Shown here: piece by piece, positions 9,213 through 18,944 of the stretch
How the letters are laid out: each line of letters begins with the position of its first letter
Position numbering within the stretch: the first letter of the stretch is position 1
Assembly: GCF_965230735.1 (NCBI RefSeq)
Contig: NZ_OZ246016.1
Coordinates: forward strand, 2,852,001 to 2,916,000
Direction of reading: 5' to 3'
Length of the DNA stretch: 64,000 bases
Source of the DNA: Motiliproteus sp965230735
GTDB lineage: Bacteria; Pseudomonadota; Gammaproteobacteria; Pseudomonadales; Balneatricaceae
Made by a program: the position numbers and the translations under genes
The notes under the pieces: model-generated
Database searches by the model: none
Told to the model about the DNA's origin: nothing
Seen by the model: the letters and a program-made list of their open reading frames with translations, nothing else

Positions 9213-12100
9213 TAGGTGCTTAGGTTCTCCAACAATTTCTGCGCTTCGGCAGCCTGTTCAGGACTGCCCTCACCGATAACTTCCTGCAGGATATCGCGAG
9301 CACCATCGACGTCGTCCATATCGATATAGGCACGCGCCAGATCAAGCTTGGTCCCCACTTCATCGGCTTCGTCGAGATAGTTGATCTCCGTCGACTCAGC
9401 GTCCAACTCGGTCTCTTCCAGCGAGACGGCGTTATCTTCGGACTCCAGCATCTGCTCAAGCTCGGCCTCAAGCTCGTCTTCACCGGCTTCATCCAGATCA
9501 TCTTCGAGCGTTAACGTGCTGACCGACACTTCGGCCTGCGGTTCTCCCAGATCGGCCGGAACCTTAGCCGGCTCATCCACATCCAGGCTCAGCGCATCGT
9601 CGGTCTCATCTTCCAGATCAAAAGCCAGCGCATCGCCATCCGGATCGACATCGGCCAGATCCAACGTGGTGTCGTCAGACGGCTCATCATCAAGAACAAA
9701 CTCCGCCTCATCGCTGCCGACCTGCTCCTCGATTCCCATCTGCTGATCAGGAAGGTCATCAACCTGCAGTGATTCCAGTTGAACTTCGTCCGGATCGGCT
9801 TCCATCGGGGTGCCACCCAGCTCGACGTCATCCAGATCATCAATCGAATCAAATTCCAGCGCCTCATCCAGCTGGGTTGATTCAGGTGCCAACTTTGCCG
9901 CTCCCGGCTCGTCGGAGTCATCACCGGCATCCGCCTGCCCCAACAACGCATCCAGGGTATCGTCATCAGGGATTTCATCGTCGTCTTCATCACCGACGAG
10001 ATCCACCTGATCGTTGACCGGCTTCACTTCGAACTCATCCAGATCGTCGGAATCGAAAGCCGGCAGATCCGTATCATCCTCGCCCAACAACGCATCCAGC
10101 TCACTGGAAGACTCCAGCGGTGCCAAAGCCTCCTCGTCAGACGACTCCGGCAGTTCTACTTCAAAATCTTCCGGCTCCGCCATAGCCGCCAACTCATCGT
10201 CGGCACCGCCTGACTCTTGCCCCATGTCGAGTTCACCGAAATCGATACCGTCATCACCTTCGCCCAACAGCGCATCCAGGTCGGTATCGATGTCATCGCC
10301 CATGTCGAGTTCCTGCTCGGCAGCGGGCTGCTCAGCCATCGACGGTTCATCTTCGTCGATGCCGGTAGAGAGGTCATATTCATCATCATCAAGCAGCGAG
10401 TTGGAGAAGGCGGCCATCTCCGGATCTTCCTCGATCGGCTCATCGAGTTTCAGATCCATGTCCAGATCAAGGTCATCTCCCAGAACGTTATCGAGCTCTT
10501 CGGTAGAAACCGTATCCAACTCGTCCGCCAGACCATCGCCGGCGGCCATGTTGAACGGATCGTCCGGATCTTCGGTCGTATCCAACTGATCCAGCTCGTT
10601 ATCATCCAGCGCCACCTCGTCCATCGTGGCGACCGCTGCCGCTTCAGCAACCGCGTCCTCAACCGCTTCGGCCGGCTGTTCTTCCGACAACTGCTGCTGC
10701 ATCGCTTCCTGTTCATTCAGGACTACCAGCGCCTCCTCGACCTCCTGATCTTCGCGGCGTTTACGCATAAAGACCAACAGTCCGCCCAACAGAGCCAGGA
10801 CACCGGCACCGATGCCGGCAATCCAGCTCAACGGCAACGGCAGATCGGAACCAGCGCTGGGCGCTGGCGTGGGTGCTACCGGCGCTTGTTCAGCCTGCTT
10901 CTGAGCCAGCTGCCCCTGAAGCTCAGCCAGCTGCTGATCTTTCAGTTCGACCAACCGCTGCAGCGATTCCATCTGCTGTGAAAGCTGATCGAGACGGTCA
11001 AACATCTCGGTATTATCACGCTCGACCTTCTCGAGCCCCTCAAGGGTGACGACCAGCTGCTCTTCGAGCTCTTCATTCTTGGCGGCCAGCTCTTCAGCCA
11101 GGTCTTGGTCGGGACTCAGTTCCGGCGCCGTTTCGGTTTCAGAGCTGGCGGTCGCCATCGGCTCGGCCATCGTCTCTTTCGGCTCAGCCGTTTCCTCTAC
11201 CGGTTTGCTGACAATTCGGAGCTGGGCATCTTGCTCACTGGTTTTGCCGGCTGGTGCCATCTCCTGCTTGGCGGCATCAAGCTTTTCCGCCTCGGGCTTC
11301 GCGGCGGTCGCCGGTTCCCCTTTCCAGGTGCTGTTCTGCCGCTTAACCTCTTTCATCGACTCGCTGTGTCCGACACCGAGGATCTCCTGCTTTCCAGGAA
11401 TCTCCAGCACCACACCGGATTTAAGCCGATTGATATTGTTGTTGTAGAAAGCATCGGGATTGGCGCGCTGAATCGCCATCATCATCTGCTGCGGCGAAAT
11501 GCTTTTATCCGGACGGGTACGTAAGGCAATCTGCCACAGGGTGTCGTCATTCTTGACATAGTAGGTGCCGGGCCCCGCCGTCATGGTCGCCGCCGGCGCC
11601 GAAGAAGCAGGCTTGACGGTCTGCCCCTGCTTCACCGCCTTGGCCATCGGCTTTGGCTGGGATACCGGAGCGACTGGCTGGTTACGGGGAGCCAGGTCCC
11701 CCGCTGTAAAAACCGGCGGATCCAGCAACACGGTGTACTCGCGCACCAGACGCCCACTGGGCCAGTTGACTTCGATCAGGAAGTTCAGGAAGGGCTCACG
11801 GATCGGTTCGTTGGTGGTCAGAATAATTCGGCCCTGGCCACCCTTGATATCGAGTTTGAAATTCAGATCCGACAATACCGCCGTCGGCTTGACGCCGGCC
11901 AGGAAGAAGTCATCGGCGTCTGCCAAGCCGGTGATAATTTGAGAAGCATTAAGGCCACGCAACTGAAGCAGATCAATCTCAGCTTTCAGGGGCTGATTCA
12001 GCGCCGAACTGACCTTGACCTCACCGAGTCCCAACGCATTGGCCTGGGTCGCACTCAGTGCGCCGATTACTGCAAGACTGATCGCGCATTTACGCAACAT
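9212..12100 (-). CDS. fimV: FimV/HubP-type polar peptidoglycan-binding protein
   Basis: A 962-aa inner-membrane protein that, in relatives, organises the cell pole, twitching motility and chemotaxis arrays. The start at the ATG 12098-12100 follows GGGGAAGGA and gives the signal sequence MLRKCAISLAVIGALSATQA. The FimV N-terminal domain (ALGLGEVKVSSALNQPLKAE) follows. A LysM domain lies at about residues 178-236, a coiled coil at about 355-410, and one transmembrane helix at about 421-445. A very acidic Asp/Glu-rich cytoplasmic region covers about 450-915. It contains three LDALLG motifs in similar acidic settings. The FimV C-terminal TPR-like helix pair lies at about 918-962. The acidic region varies in length among species. 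Confidence 0.93.
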   Translation of the reverse strand: MLRKCAISLAVIGALSATQANALGLGEVKVSSALNQPLKAEIDLLQLRGLNASQIITGLADADDFFLAGVKPTAVLSDLNFKLDIKGGQGRIILTTNEPIREPFLNFLIEVNWPSGRLVREYTVLLDPPVFTAGDLAPRNQPVAPVSQPKPMAKAVKQGQTVKPASSAPAATMTAGPGTYYVKNDDTLWQIALRTRPDKSISPQQMMMAIQRANPDAFYNNNINRLKSGVVLEIPGKQEILGVGHSESMKEVKRQNSTWKGEPATAAKPEAEKLDAAKQEMAPAGKTSEQDAQLRIVSKPVEETAEPKETMAEPMATASSETETAPELSPDQDLAEELAAKNEELEEQLVVTLEGLEKVERDNTEMFDRLDQLSQQMESLQRLVELKDQQLAELQGQLAQKQAEQAPVAPTPAPSAGSDLPLPLSWIAGIGAGVLALLGGLLVFMRKRREDQEVEEALVVLNEQEAMQQQLSEEQPAEAVEDAVAEAAAVATMDEVALDDNELDQLDTTEDPDDPFNMAAGDGLADELDTVSTEELDNVLGDDLDLDMDLKLDEPIEEDPEMAAFSNSLLDDDEYDLSTGIDEDEPSMAEQPAAEQELDMGDDIDTDLDALLGEGDDGIDFGELDMGQESGGADDELAAMAEPEDFEVELPESSDEEALAPLESSSELDALLGEDDTDLPAFDSDDLDEFEVKPVNDQVDLVGDEDDDEIPDDDTLDALLGQADAGDDSDEPGAAKLAPESTQLDEALEFDSIDDLDDVELGGTPMEADPDEVQLESLQVDDLPDQQMGIEEQVGSDEAEFVLDDEPSDDTTLDLADVDPDGDALAFDLEDETDDALSLDVDEPAKVPADLGEPQAEVSVSTLTLEDDLDEAGEDELEAELEQMLESEDNAVSLEETELDAESTEINYLDEADEVGTKLDLARAYIDMDDVDGARDILQEVIGEGSPEQAAEAQKLLENLST

Positions 12101-12324
12101 AATTATCCTTCCCCTAACTCCGAGATATCCGGCCGAACATAACAACTAAACTTCAGACGCCGCCAGCGTTACTACCCCGGCTATTCCAATGATCAAGCTG
12201 ATTGGTTTAAGAGTATTAGTCAAACACCCTTTTGAATCAATCAAAGTCGCCGTATTACAACACCCTATCGGCAACCAAGATCAAACCTTTGGTCAAATAT
12301 CAGCCAAAGGACAAATAAAGTGCA

Positions 12325-12371
12325 TAAAAAAACGGCCGCACTATCGGGTAGATAGTAGGCGGCCGTTTTGA
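12325..12371 (-). terminator. Rho-independent terminator after asd
   Basis: On the minus strand the sequence reads AAAACGGCCGCC, a loop that can itself pair (CTACTATC with GATAGT), then GCGGCCGTTTTTTT. The arms AAAACGGCCGC and GCGGCCGTTTT are perfectly complementary and followed by a T run. It lies directly after the asd stop and would separate asd transcription from fimV. Confidence 0.88.
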
Positions 12372-12383
12372 AGACGGGTGATC

Positions 12384-13505
12384 TTAGTCTTCTAGGATGA
12401 TACGCAGCATCCGGCGAAGCGGTTCTGCAGCACCCCACAGCAGCTGATCACCGACCGAGAAGGCGTTGAGGTACTCAGGCCCCATGTTGAGCTTGCGCAG
12501 ACGACCGACCGGTACAGTCATGGTGCCGGTGATAGCCGCCGGCGTCAGGTCACGCATGGTCTGATCGCGGTCATTCGGCACGACCTTGACCCAGTCATTG
12601 TGCTCAGCCAGCATCTGCTCGATCTCATCAACCGGCACATCCTTGGTCAGCTTGATGGTGAAAGCCTGCGAGTGGCAACGCATGGAACCGATGCGGACAC
12701 AGGTGCCGTCTACCGGAATCAAGCTCTTGCTACCAGAGCCGGCACCCAGGATCTTGTTGGTTTCAGCCTGGCCTTTCCACTCTTCACGGCTCTGGCCATT
12801 TTCCAGCTGGGTATCGATCCACGGGATCAGACTGCCCGCCAACGGAACACCGAAGTTATCGGTGCTAAGCTCGTCGCTACGGATCATCGCAGCCACATCG
12901 CGATCAATATCCAGGATCGCACTGGCCGGATCCGCCAGTTTGTCGGCCACCGCCGCGTTGATTTGGCCCATCTGGTTAACCAGCTCACGCATGTGCTTGG
13001 CACCGCCACCGGATGCCGCCTGATAGGTCATCGAAGACAACCACTCGACCAGGCCGGCTTCGAACAGGCCACCCAGACCCATCAGCATCAAGCTGACGGT
13101 GCAGTTACCGCCAACCCAGAGGTTGCCGCCGTTGGCCAGCTTGTCGCGGATCTGCTGTCCGTTAACCGGATCCAGTACGATCACACTCTCGTCGACCATC
13201 CGCAGCGAAGAAGCCGCATCGATCCAGTGACCCTTCCAGCCGGACTCACGCAGGCCCGGATAAACAGCCTTGGTGTAGTCACCGCCCTGGCAGGAGATGA
13301 TGACGTCCATGGCTGCCAGCTCGGTAATGTCGGTAGCGTCTTTAAGCGTCGGAATCTCTTTGCCAATGGTCGGGCCGTTCTGGCCAACCTGGGAAGTGGT
13401 AAAGAACACAGGATCGATCAGATCGAAATCCCGCTCCTCTTGCATACGCTGCATCAGTACGGAACCAACCATACCTCGCCAGCCAACAAAACCTACACGC
13501 ATCAT
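12384..13505 (-). CDS. asd: Aspartate-semialdehyde dehydrogenase
   Basis: Reduces aspartyl phosphate to aspartate semialdehyde for lysine, methionine and threonine synthesis. It has 373 aa, of the gram-negative long type. The NADP-binding N-terminus is MMRVGFVGWRGMVGSVLM. The catalytic cysteine in GGNCTVSLM is Cys135, the same number as in E. coli. SYQAASGGGAKHMREL and the C-terminal RMRC-type region are also conserved. Either of two adjacent ATGs could be the start. It has its own terminator downstream. Confidence 0.96.
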   Translation of the reverse strand: MMRVGFVGWRGMVGSVLMQRMQEERDFDLIDPVFFTTSQVGQNGPTIGKEIPTLKDATDITELAAMDVIISCQGGDYTKAVYPGLRESGWKGHWIDAASSLRMVDESVIVLDPVNGQQIRDKLANGGNLWVGGNCTVSLMLMGLGGLFEAGLVEWLSSMTYQAASGGGAKHMRELVNQMGQINAAVADKLADPASAILDIDRDVAAMIRSDELSTDNFGVPLAGSLIPWIDTQLENGQSREEWKGQAETNKILGAGSGSKSLIPVDGTCVRIGSMRCHSQAFTIKLTKDVPVDEIEQMLAEHNDWVKVVPNDRDQTMRDLTPAAITGTMTVPVGRLRKLNMGPEYLNAFSVGDQLLWGAAEPLRRMLRIILED

Positions 13506-13648
13506 GGTGTTTCATCTCTCTTGGTGCGCCCAATCAAGAACGCAAACTAACAATAATTCGGGCACTCCAGCCGAGCACCCGTTCTGTATCTGCCAACGCA
13601 GATAATTCCTGACGCCTACTCGTCAGACATAGGCGTCAATGACGGTGA

Positions 13649-14731
13649 TTACAGAGCCCGCAAAGCGGCAACCACGGCCTCACCCATTTCACGGGTGGAA
13701 ACCTTCTGCATCCCATCGGAATAGATATCGGCAGTACGCAACCCTTGATCAAGGACGTTACTGACCGCTTTTTCAATCAAATCTGCCGCTTCCACTTCAG
13801 CCAGTGAATAACGCAGCATCATCGCCGCCGACAGGATCGTGGCCAACGGATTGGCAATACCCTGGCCGGCAATATCCGGCGCCGAGCCATGACAAGGCTC
13901 GTACATGCCCTGGCCACTTTCATTCAGCGACGCCGACGGCAGCATACCGATGGAACCGGTCAGCATCGCCGCCGCATCGGATAGGATATCACCGAACATG
14001 TTGCCGGTAACCATCACATCGAACTGTTTCGGCGCCCGAACCAGCTGCATCGCGGCATTATCGACGTACATGTGGCTCAATTCGACATCCGGGTAGTCTT
14101 TGCCCACCTCATCGAGAATCTCGCGCCAGAGCACGGTGACTTCCAGCACGTTAGCCTTGTCGACCGAGCAGACTTTTTTACCACGCTTGCGAGCCGACTC
14201 AAATGCGACCTTGGCGATACGGCGGATCTCGGACTCGCTGTAGACGTAGGTGTTGTAACCTTCGCGCTCACCGTTCTCCAGCGTACGTACGCCACGGGGC
14301 TGACCGAAGTAGATGCCGCCGGTCAGCTCACGAACAATCAGAATATCCAGGCCGGCAACGATCTCCGGCTTCAGCGATGAGGCGTCGGCCAGCTGCGGGT
14401 AAAGGATTGCCGGGCGCAGATTGCCGAACAGATCCAGCTGCGAACGAATCCCCAGCAGCCCCTTCTCGGGACGGATCGCGGTATCCAGCTCGTCCCACTT
14501 CGGACCACCGACCGCGCCCAGCAGGATCGCATCGCTGGCTTTGGCCTTTTCCAGGGTTTCATCCGGTAGCGGCACGCCGGTCGCATCGATTGCCGAACCA
14601 CCCAACAGTGCCTCGTCCAACTCGAACGCCAGCCCCAGCTTATCCTTGATCTCTTCCAGCACAGCAACCGCTTCGCTGACGATCTCCGGCCCGATTCCAT
14701 CACCGGGCAGGATCAAAATCTTCTTTGTCAT
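13649..14731 (-). CDS. leuB: 3-isopropylmalate dehydrogenase
   Basis: Oxidises and decarboxylates 3-isopropylmalate in leucine synthesis. It has 360 aa. The N-terminus MTKKILILPGDGIGPEI is diagnostic. LGAVGGPKWD, the substrate-binding ELTGGIYFGQPRG, and the Mg/NAD site VDNAAMQLVRAPKQFDV followed by GNMFGDILSDAAAML and EPCHGSAPDIAGQ are all present. It is third in a leuC-leuD-leuB unit, 53 bp after leuD. A perfect 8-bp inverted repeat lies 12 bp past its stop (13611-13637) but has no T run. Confidence 0.97.
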   Translation of the reverse strand: MTKKILILPGDGIGPEIVSEAVAVLEEIKDKLGLAFELDEALLGGSAIDATGVPLPDETLEKAKASDAILLGAVGGPKWDELDTAIRPEKGLLGIRSQLDLFGNLRPAILYPQLADASSLKPEIVAGLDILIVRELTGGIYFGQPRGVRTLENGEREGYNTYVYSESEIRRIAKVAFESARKRGKKVCSVDKANVLEVTVLWREILDEVGKDYPDVELSHMYVDNAAMQLVRAPKQFDVMVTGNMFGDILSDAAAMLTGSIGMLPSASLNESGQGMYEPCHGSAPDIAGQGIANPLATILSAAMMLRYSLAEVEAADLIEKAVSNVLDQGLRTADIYSDGMQKVSTREMGEAVVAALRAL

Positions 14732-14784
14732 TCGTTGTTCTCCTAAGCACGCAACAGCGGCTGATTATCCAAACAATCTATCGA

Positions 14785-15423
14785 TCAACCAAACAGCCAG
14801 GGCGCCTGCTGCTTGCGCTGGGCTTCATAGTCACGAATTGAATCCGCATGCTGCAGGGTCAAGCCAATATCGTCCAGACCATTGAGCAGACAATGCTTGC
14901 GGAACTCGTCAATCTCAAACGCCAGTTCCTCGCCATTACCGCGGATCACCACCTGACGCTCCAGGTCGATCTGCAGGGTCGCGCCCTCGTTGGCTTCCAC
15001 TTCATTGAACAGCGCATCGACCTGCTCTTCCGGCAGCACGATCGGCAACAAGCCGTTCTTGAAGCAGTTATTGAAGAAGATGTCGGCAAAACTCGGCGCA
15101 ATCACCGCACGAATTCCGAAATCATCCAGCGCCCAGGGCGCGTGCTCACGGCTGGAGCCGCAACCGAAGTTTTCACGGGCCAGCAGGATCGAACAACCCT
15201 GATAGCGCGCCTGGTTCAGAACAAAATCCGGGTTCAACGGACGGCCACTGCAATCCTGATCGGGCTTGCCTTCATCCAGATAGCGCAGTTCATCAAACAG
15301 GTTCGGACCAAAGCCGGAACGCTTGATCGATTTCAGGAACTGCTTCGGGATGATCATATCGGTATCGATATTGGCCCGATCGAGCGGGGCCGCGATGCCC
15401 TGATGTTGTGTAAATTTCTGCAT
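14785..15423 (-). CDS. leuD: 3-isopropylmalate dehydratase small subunit
   Basis: Swivel-domain subunit of isopropylmalate isomerase, 212 aa. The aconitase swivel signatures are clear: ANIDTDMIIPKQFLKSI near the N-terminus and ENFGCGSSREHAPWAL. It pairs with LeuC encoded 26 bp upstream. The ATG is preceded by GGGGGGAG. Confidence 0.97.
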   Translation of the reverse strand: MQKFTQHQGIAAPLDRANIDTDMIIPKQFLKSIKRSGFGPNLFDELRYLDEGKPDQDCSGRPLNPDFVLNQARYQGCSILLARENFGCGSSREHAPWALDDFGIRAVIAPSFADIFFNNCFKNGLLPIVLPEEQVDALFNEVEANEGATLQIDLERQVVIRGNGEELAFEIDEFRKHCLLNGLDDIGLTLQHADSIRDYEAQRKQQAPWLFG

Positions 15424-15449
15424 GTTAGTTTTCTCCCCCCAGTTTCCGG

Positions 15450-16874
15450 TTAGTCCAGCATCTCGCGCACATCGACAAAGTGCCCGGCCACTGCTGCTGC
15501 CGCGGCCATCGCCGGGCTGACCAGATGGGTACGACCGCCAAAGCCCTGGCGACCTTCAAAATTACGGTTCGAGGTGGAAGCGCAGTGCTCCCCCTGGCCC
15601 AGCTTGTCGGCGTTCATCGCTAGACACATGGAGCAGCCTGGCTCACGCCACTCCAGTCCCGCCTCGACGAAGATCTTATCCAGACCTTCCGCTTCGGCCT
15701 GCTGCTTGACCAGACCGGAGCCCGGCACCACCAGCGCCTGTTTCAGGCTGGCAGCGACCTTGCGGCCTTTGACCACTTCGGCCGCCTCTCGCAGGTCTTC
15801 GATCCGCGAATTGGTGCACGAACCGATAAAGACCCGATCCAGCTGGATATCGGTGATCGCCTGGTTGGCACTCAACCCCATATACTCCAGCGCGCGCTCG
15901 ATTCCCTGCTGCTTGACCGGATCGGTTTCCTGGGCCGGGTCCGGCACCTGGGCCGCAACGCCCACTACCATCTCGGGCGAGGTTCCCCAGGTCACCTGCG
16001 GCTCGATCTCGGCGCCATCCAGCACCACGACTTCGTCGAATTGCGCATCGGCATCGCTATGAAGTTGCTTCCAGGCCTCAACTGCCTTATCCCAATCCGC
16101 GCCCTTGGGTGCGAACGGACGCCCCTCGACATAGTCGATAGTGGCCTGATCGACCGCCACCAGACCGACACGGGCACCGGCTTCGATCGCCATGTTACAG
16201 ACCGTCATCCGACCTTCCATCGACAGACTCTGAATCGCCTCGCCGCCGAATTCGATCGCACAACCGGTGCCGCCGGCAGTACCGATCTTACCGATGATCG
16301 CCAACACCACGTCTTTGGCGGTCACGCCTTTACCGAGCTGGCCATCGACCCGAACCAGCATGTTCTTCATCTTCTTGGCGATCAGGCACTGAGTAGCCAG
16401 CACATGCTCAACCTCGGAGGTACCGATACCGTGGGCCAGTGCACCGAAGGCACCATGGGTCGCGGTATGGGAATCGCCGCAGACCACGGTCATACCCGGC
16501 AAGGTTGCCCCCTGCTCCGGGCCGACCACGTGAACGATTCCCTGACGGATATCCTGCATCTTGAACTCGGTGATACCGAACTCATCGCAGTTGCTGTCCA
16601 GGGTGGTGACCTGAATCTTGGAGACCGGATCCTCGATACCGTCGACACCGATCTTACGCTCGGCCACGGTGGTCGGCACGTTATGATCCGGCGTTGCCAG
16701 GTTGGCATCCAGACGCCAGGGCTGACGACCGGCCAGACGCAGACCTTCAAATGCCTGCGGCGAGGTCACCTCGTGCAGCAGCTGACGATCGATATAGATC
16801 AGCGCACTACCGTCTTCCTGCTGACGAACCAAATGGTCATCCCAGAGTTTGTCATAAAGCGTCTTACCCGCCAT
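15450..16874 (-). CDS. leuC: 3-isopropylmalate dehydratase large subunit
   Basis: Catalytic iron-sulfur subunit of isopropylmalate isomerase, 474 aa. The three cluster ligands are Cys353 (IGSCTNSRIEDL), Cys414 and Cys417 (GCSMCLAMN). VCGDSHTATHGAFGALAHGIG and SNRNFEGRQG are further family signatures. The ATG follows an AGGAGG ribosome site. It is the first gene of leuCDB and is transcribed divergently from a LysR regulator 195 bp away, which suggests local control. Confidence 0.97.
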   Translation of the reverse strand: MAGKTLYDKLWDDHLVRQQEDGSALIYIDRQLLHEVTSPQAFEGLRLAGRQPWRLDANLATPDHNVPTTVAERKIGVDGIEDPVSKIQVTTLDSNCDEFGITEFKMQDIRQGIVHVVGPEQGATLPGMTVVCGDSHTATHGAFGALAHGIGTSEVEHVLATQCLIAKKMKNMLVRVDGQLGKGVTAKDVVLAIIGKIGTAGGTGCAIEFGGEAIQSLSMEGRMTVCNMAIEAGARVGLVAVDQATIDYVEGRPFAPKGADWDKAVEAWKQLHSDADAQFDEVVVLDGAEIEPQVTWGTSPEMVVGVAAQVPDPAQETDPVKQQGIERALEYMGLSANQAITDIQLDRVFIGSCTNSRIEDLREAAEVVKGRKVAASLKQALVVPGSGLVKQQAEAEGLDKIFVEAGLEWREPGCSMCLAMNADKLGQGEHCASTSNRNFEGRQGFGGRTHLVSPAMAAAAAVAGHFVDVREMLD

Positions 16875-17068
16875 GGTGGGCCTCCTTTTCTCATCTCACA
16901 GTCATCCCGAAGTCATCTCGGCCGACTGATTCAGTCTTATTCATCGCGCATCTGACAGTTAAAAAACCCTACAGCGCGCGTTTATTTGCAGCCATGGTAA
17001 AAGCCGCTTATAAATAACACAAATTCATTTTTTCTATTCAAATCATTCCAACAAGGAATACTATTTAG

Positions 17069-17956
17069 ATGGACGCCCACAGCCTCAAAGCCTTTGTCAG
17101 CGTGGCCGAGGATGAATCCTTTTCGATCGCGGCGGAACGGTTGTTTTTGACCCAGCCGGCGATCAGCAAACGGATCGCCAACCTGGAACAACAGCTCGGC
17201 TGTCGCCTGTTCGATCGCATCGGTCGCAAAGTCAGCCTGACCGAGCCAGGCCGATTGCTGCTTCCCCGTGCGCGTTCCATTTTATTGGAGCTGGAAGATA
17301 CCCGCCGACTGTTGTCCAACCGTGACGGACGGATCGATGGCAAGCTCTCGCTGGCCACCAGCCACCATATCAGCCTGCACCGACTGCCGCCGGTACTACG
17401 CTCGTTCCATCGACGCTATGCCGAGGTCGAACTGGACCTGCGCTTTCTGGAATCGGAAGTCGCTTACGATGCGGTGCTGAGCGGCGAGGTTGAGTTGGCC
17501 GTTATCACCCTGGCCCCCGACCCGGATCCGAAAATCTGCGCCTCAACCAGTTGGGAGGATGAACTTTGTTACTGCTGCGCTGCCGACCATCCGCTGGCAA
17601 CGATGGCTTCGATCTCGCTGCAGGACCTGACCAACCACCGTGCCATTCTGCCCAGCCACAACACCTTCACCCGCGCACTGGTCGAACAACGCTTTGCCGA
17701 GCAGCAACTTCAACTACAACTGGGGATCTCCACCAACAACCTCGACACCATCCGGATGATGGTCAGTATCGGTCTGGGTTGGAGCCTGCTACCCGAGACC
17801 CTGCTCGACCCACAACTACATCGCCTGGCGTTGACCGACAACCAGATTCGGCGACCGCTCGGCCTGATCTATCACCGCGATCGGACCCTTTCCAATGCCG
17901 CCGAAGCCTTCATCGAAACCCTGAATCGTCACAGTATGAACCGGCACGGCGGTTAA
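17069..17956 (+). CDS. LysR-family transcriptional regulator facing leuC
   Basis: A 295-aa regulator. The winged HTH at about residues 1-60 reads FVSVAEDESFSIAAERL then LTQPAISKRIANLEQQLG. A substrate-binding-like effector domain follows to the end. The start is the ATG at 17069, with AAGGAA about 11 bp upstream. It is divergent from leuCDB, and Pseudomonas has a LysR gene in the same place, so leucine or isopropylmalate-linked control of leuC is a reasonable inference. The effector is unknown. Confidence 0.9.
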   Translation: MDAHSLKAFVSVAEDESFSIAAERLFLTQPAISKRIANLEQQLGCRLFDRIGRKVSLTEPGRLLLPRARSILLELEDTRRLLSNRDGRIDGKLSLATSHHISLHRLPPVLRSFHRRYAEVELDLRFLESEVAYDAVLSGEVELAVITLAPDPDPKICASTSWEDELCYCCAADHPLATMASISLQDLTNHRAILPSHNTFTRALVEQRFAEQQLQLQLGISTNNLDTIRMMVSIGLGWSLLPETLLDPQLHRLALTDNQIRRPLGLIYHRDRTLSNAAEAFIETLNRHSMNRHGG

Positions 17957-18029
17957 TTAAGGTTTTGATATCACCGGCTTGCCCGGTAACATTGAAGGAA
18001 TAACCCGCACCCGTCGGCCGGAGCCAACT

Positions 18030-18944
18030 GTGAACCCGAGTAACCTGGATCAACTCAACCAATGGCTGGAGCAGCAGCAGGCTCATTGGCGTGGTTTGCT
18101 GGGTGATGAGCCACAACCGGCTGCCGACTGGCAGACGCTGTTCGACCAGGGCCGCCAACTCAACGGCCAGAGCGCCGAGCTGACCGAAGCGATGATCCGC
18201 CAGGCCAAGGGTTTCAGTGATTACGGCGAGCGGCTGCTGCAATCGCTGCAGCAGAGCGACCAACCGGATAATCTGGAGCAGCTGGTCAAGGCACTCAGCG
18301 CCCATCTGCAGACCCAAGCCGACGGGGCGTTTTACCAACAAACCCAGCTGCCCGCGCCGCTTCAACAGCTACTGCAGCAGATGGGGCTGTCGCCGCAACA
18401 GTTCAGCAGCTTTCCGTTTCTGCACGACAGTCTCAACCGCAACGCCGAACGCCAGCAACAACAGGCTGCAAAACTGCTGCAGGGACTGACTCGTTTCCAG
18501 GATGCACTGCGGCTGTACATCGAACAGCACCATCTGATCAACCAACAAACCACCGACCGGATGATCGAACAGCTCAAGAACGCCGTCGAGCCACCCGAAA
18601 GCTTATCGGTACTGCATCAGATCTGGGTCGACTGCTACGAAGTCAGCTACAAGGAAAAACTCGAGCATCAGGACTACCAGCGCATCTATGGCGAGCTGAC
18701 CAACGCCACGCTGCTGATGCAGTGCCTGATCCGTGAGTACTGGCAACACGAATACCGCACCTTTGGGCTGGTTCCACAACAGGATTACGATCAGCTGCTG
18801 CAACAACATCACCAGCTCCGTAAAGCCCACAAGAAGGCCGAGCGTCGCCAACGCAAGATCGAGCAACAGCTCCTTGAGCAGCAGCACCTGCTGACACAGC
18901 TACAAACTCAACTTGATGCCGCCAACGGTGATGCCGACCAATGA
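18030..18944 (+). CDS. phaE: Class III PHA synthase subunit PhaE
   Basis: Partner subunit of the two-component polyhydroxyalkanoate synthase. The product is 304 aa when started at the GTG at 18030, which has GGAG six bases upstream. The frame also opens at a TTG at 17979, but that has no ribosome site. The protein is Gln- and Leu-rich and helical, with a C-terminal coiled coil (about residues 245-300). The stretch WVDCYEVSYKEKLEHQDYQRIYGELTN is split here as WVDCYEVSYKEKL and YGELTNATLLMQ; such a region is typical of PhaE. Its TGA overlaps the phaC ATG (ATGA), so the two subunits are probably made in step. Confidence 0.85.
   Translation: MNPSNLDQLNQWLEQQQAHWRGLLGDEPQPAADWQTLFDQGRQLNGQSAELTEAMIRQAKGFSDYGERLLQSLQQSDQPDNLEQLVKALSAHLQTQADGAFYQQTQLPAPLQQLLQQMGLSPQQFSSFPFLHDSLNRNAERQQQQAAKLLQGLTRFQDALRLYIEQHHLINQQTTDRMIEQLKNAVEPPESLSVLHQIWVDCYEVSYKEKLEHQDYQRIYGELTNATLLMQCLIREYWQHEYRTFGLVPQQDYDQLLQQHHQLRKAHKKAERRQRKIEQQLLEQQHLLTQLQTQLDAANGDADQ

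Noticed and set aside
10014..10589. Ser-rich plus-strand frame opposite fimV
   Set aside because: The Ser runs are the reverse complement of the Asp/Glu-rich FimV region; no start signal.
13611..13637. Perfect 8-bp inverted repeat GACGCCTA/TAGGCGTC after leuB
   Set aside because: No T run on either strand; could be chance or a weak stabiliser, so not called a terminator.
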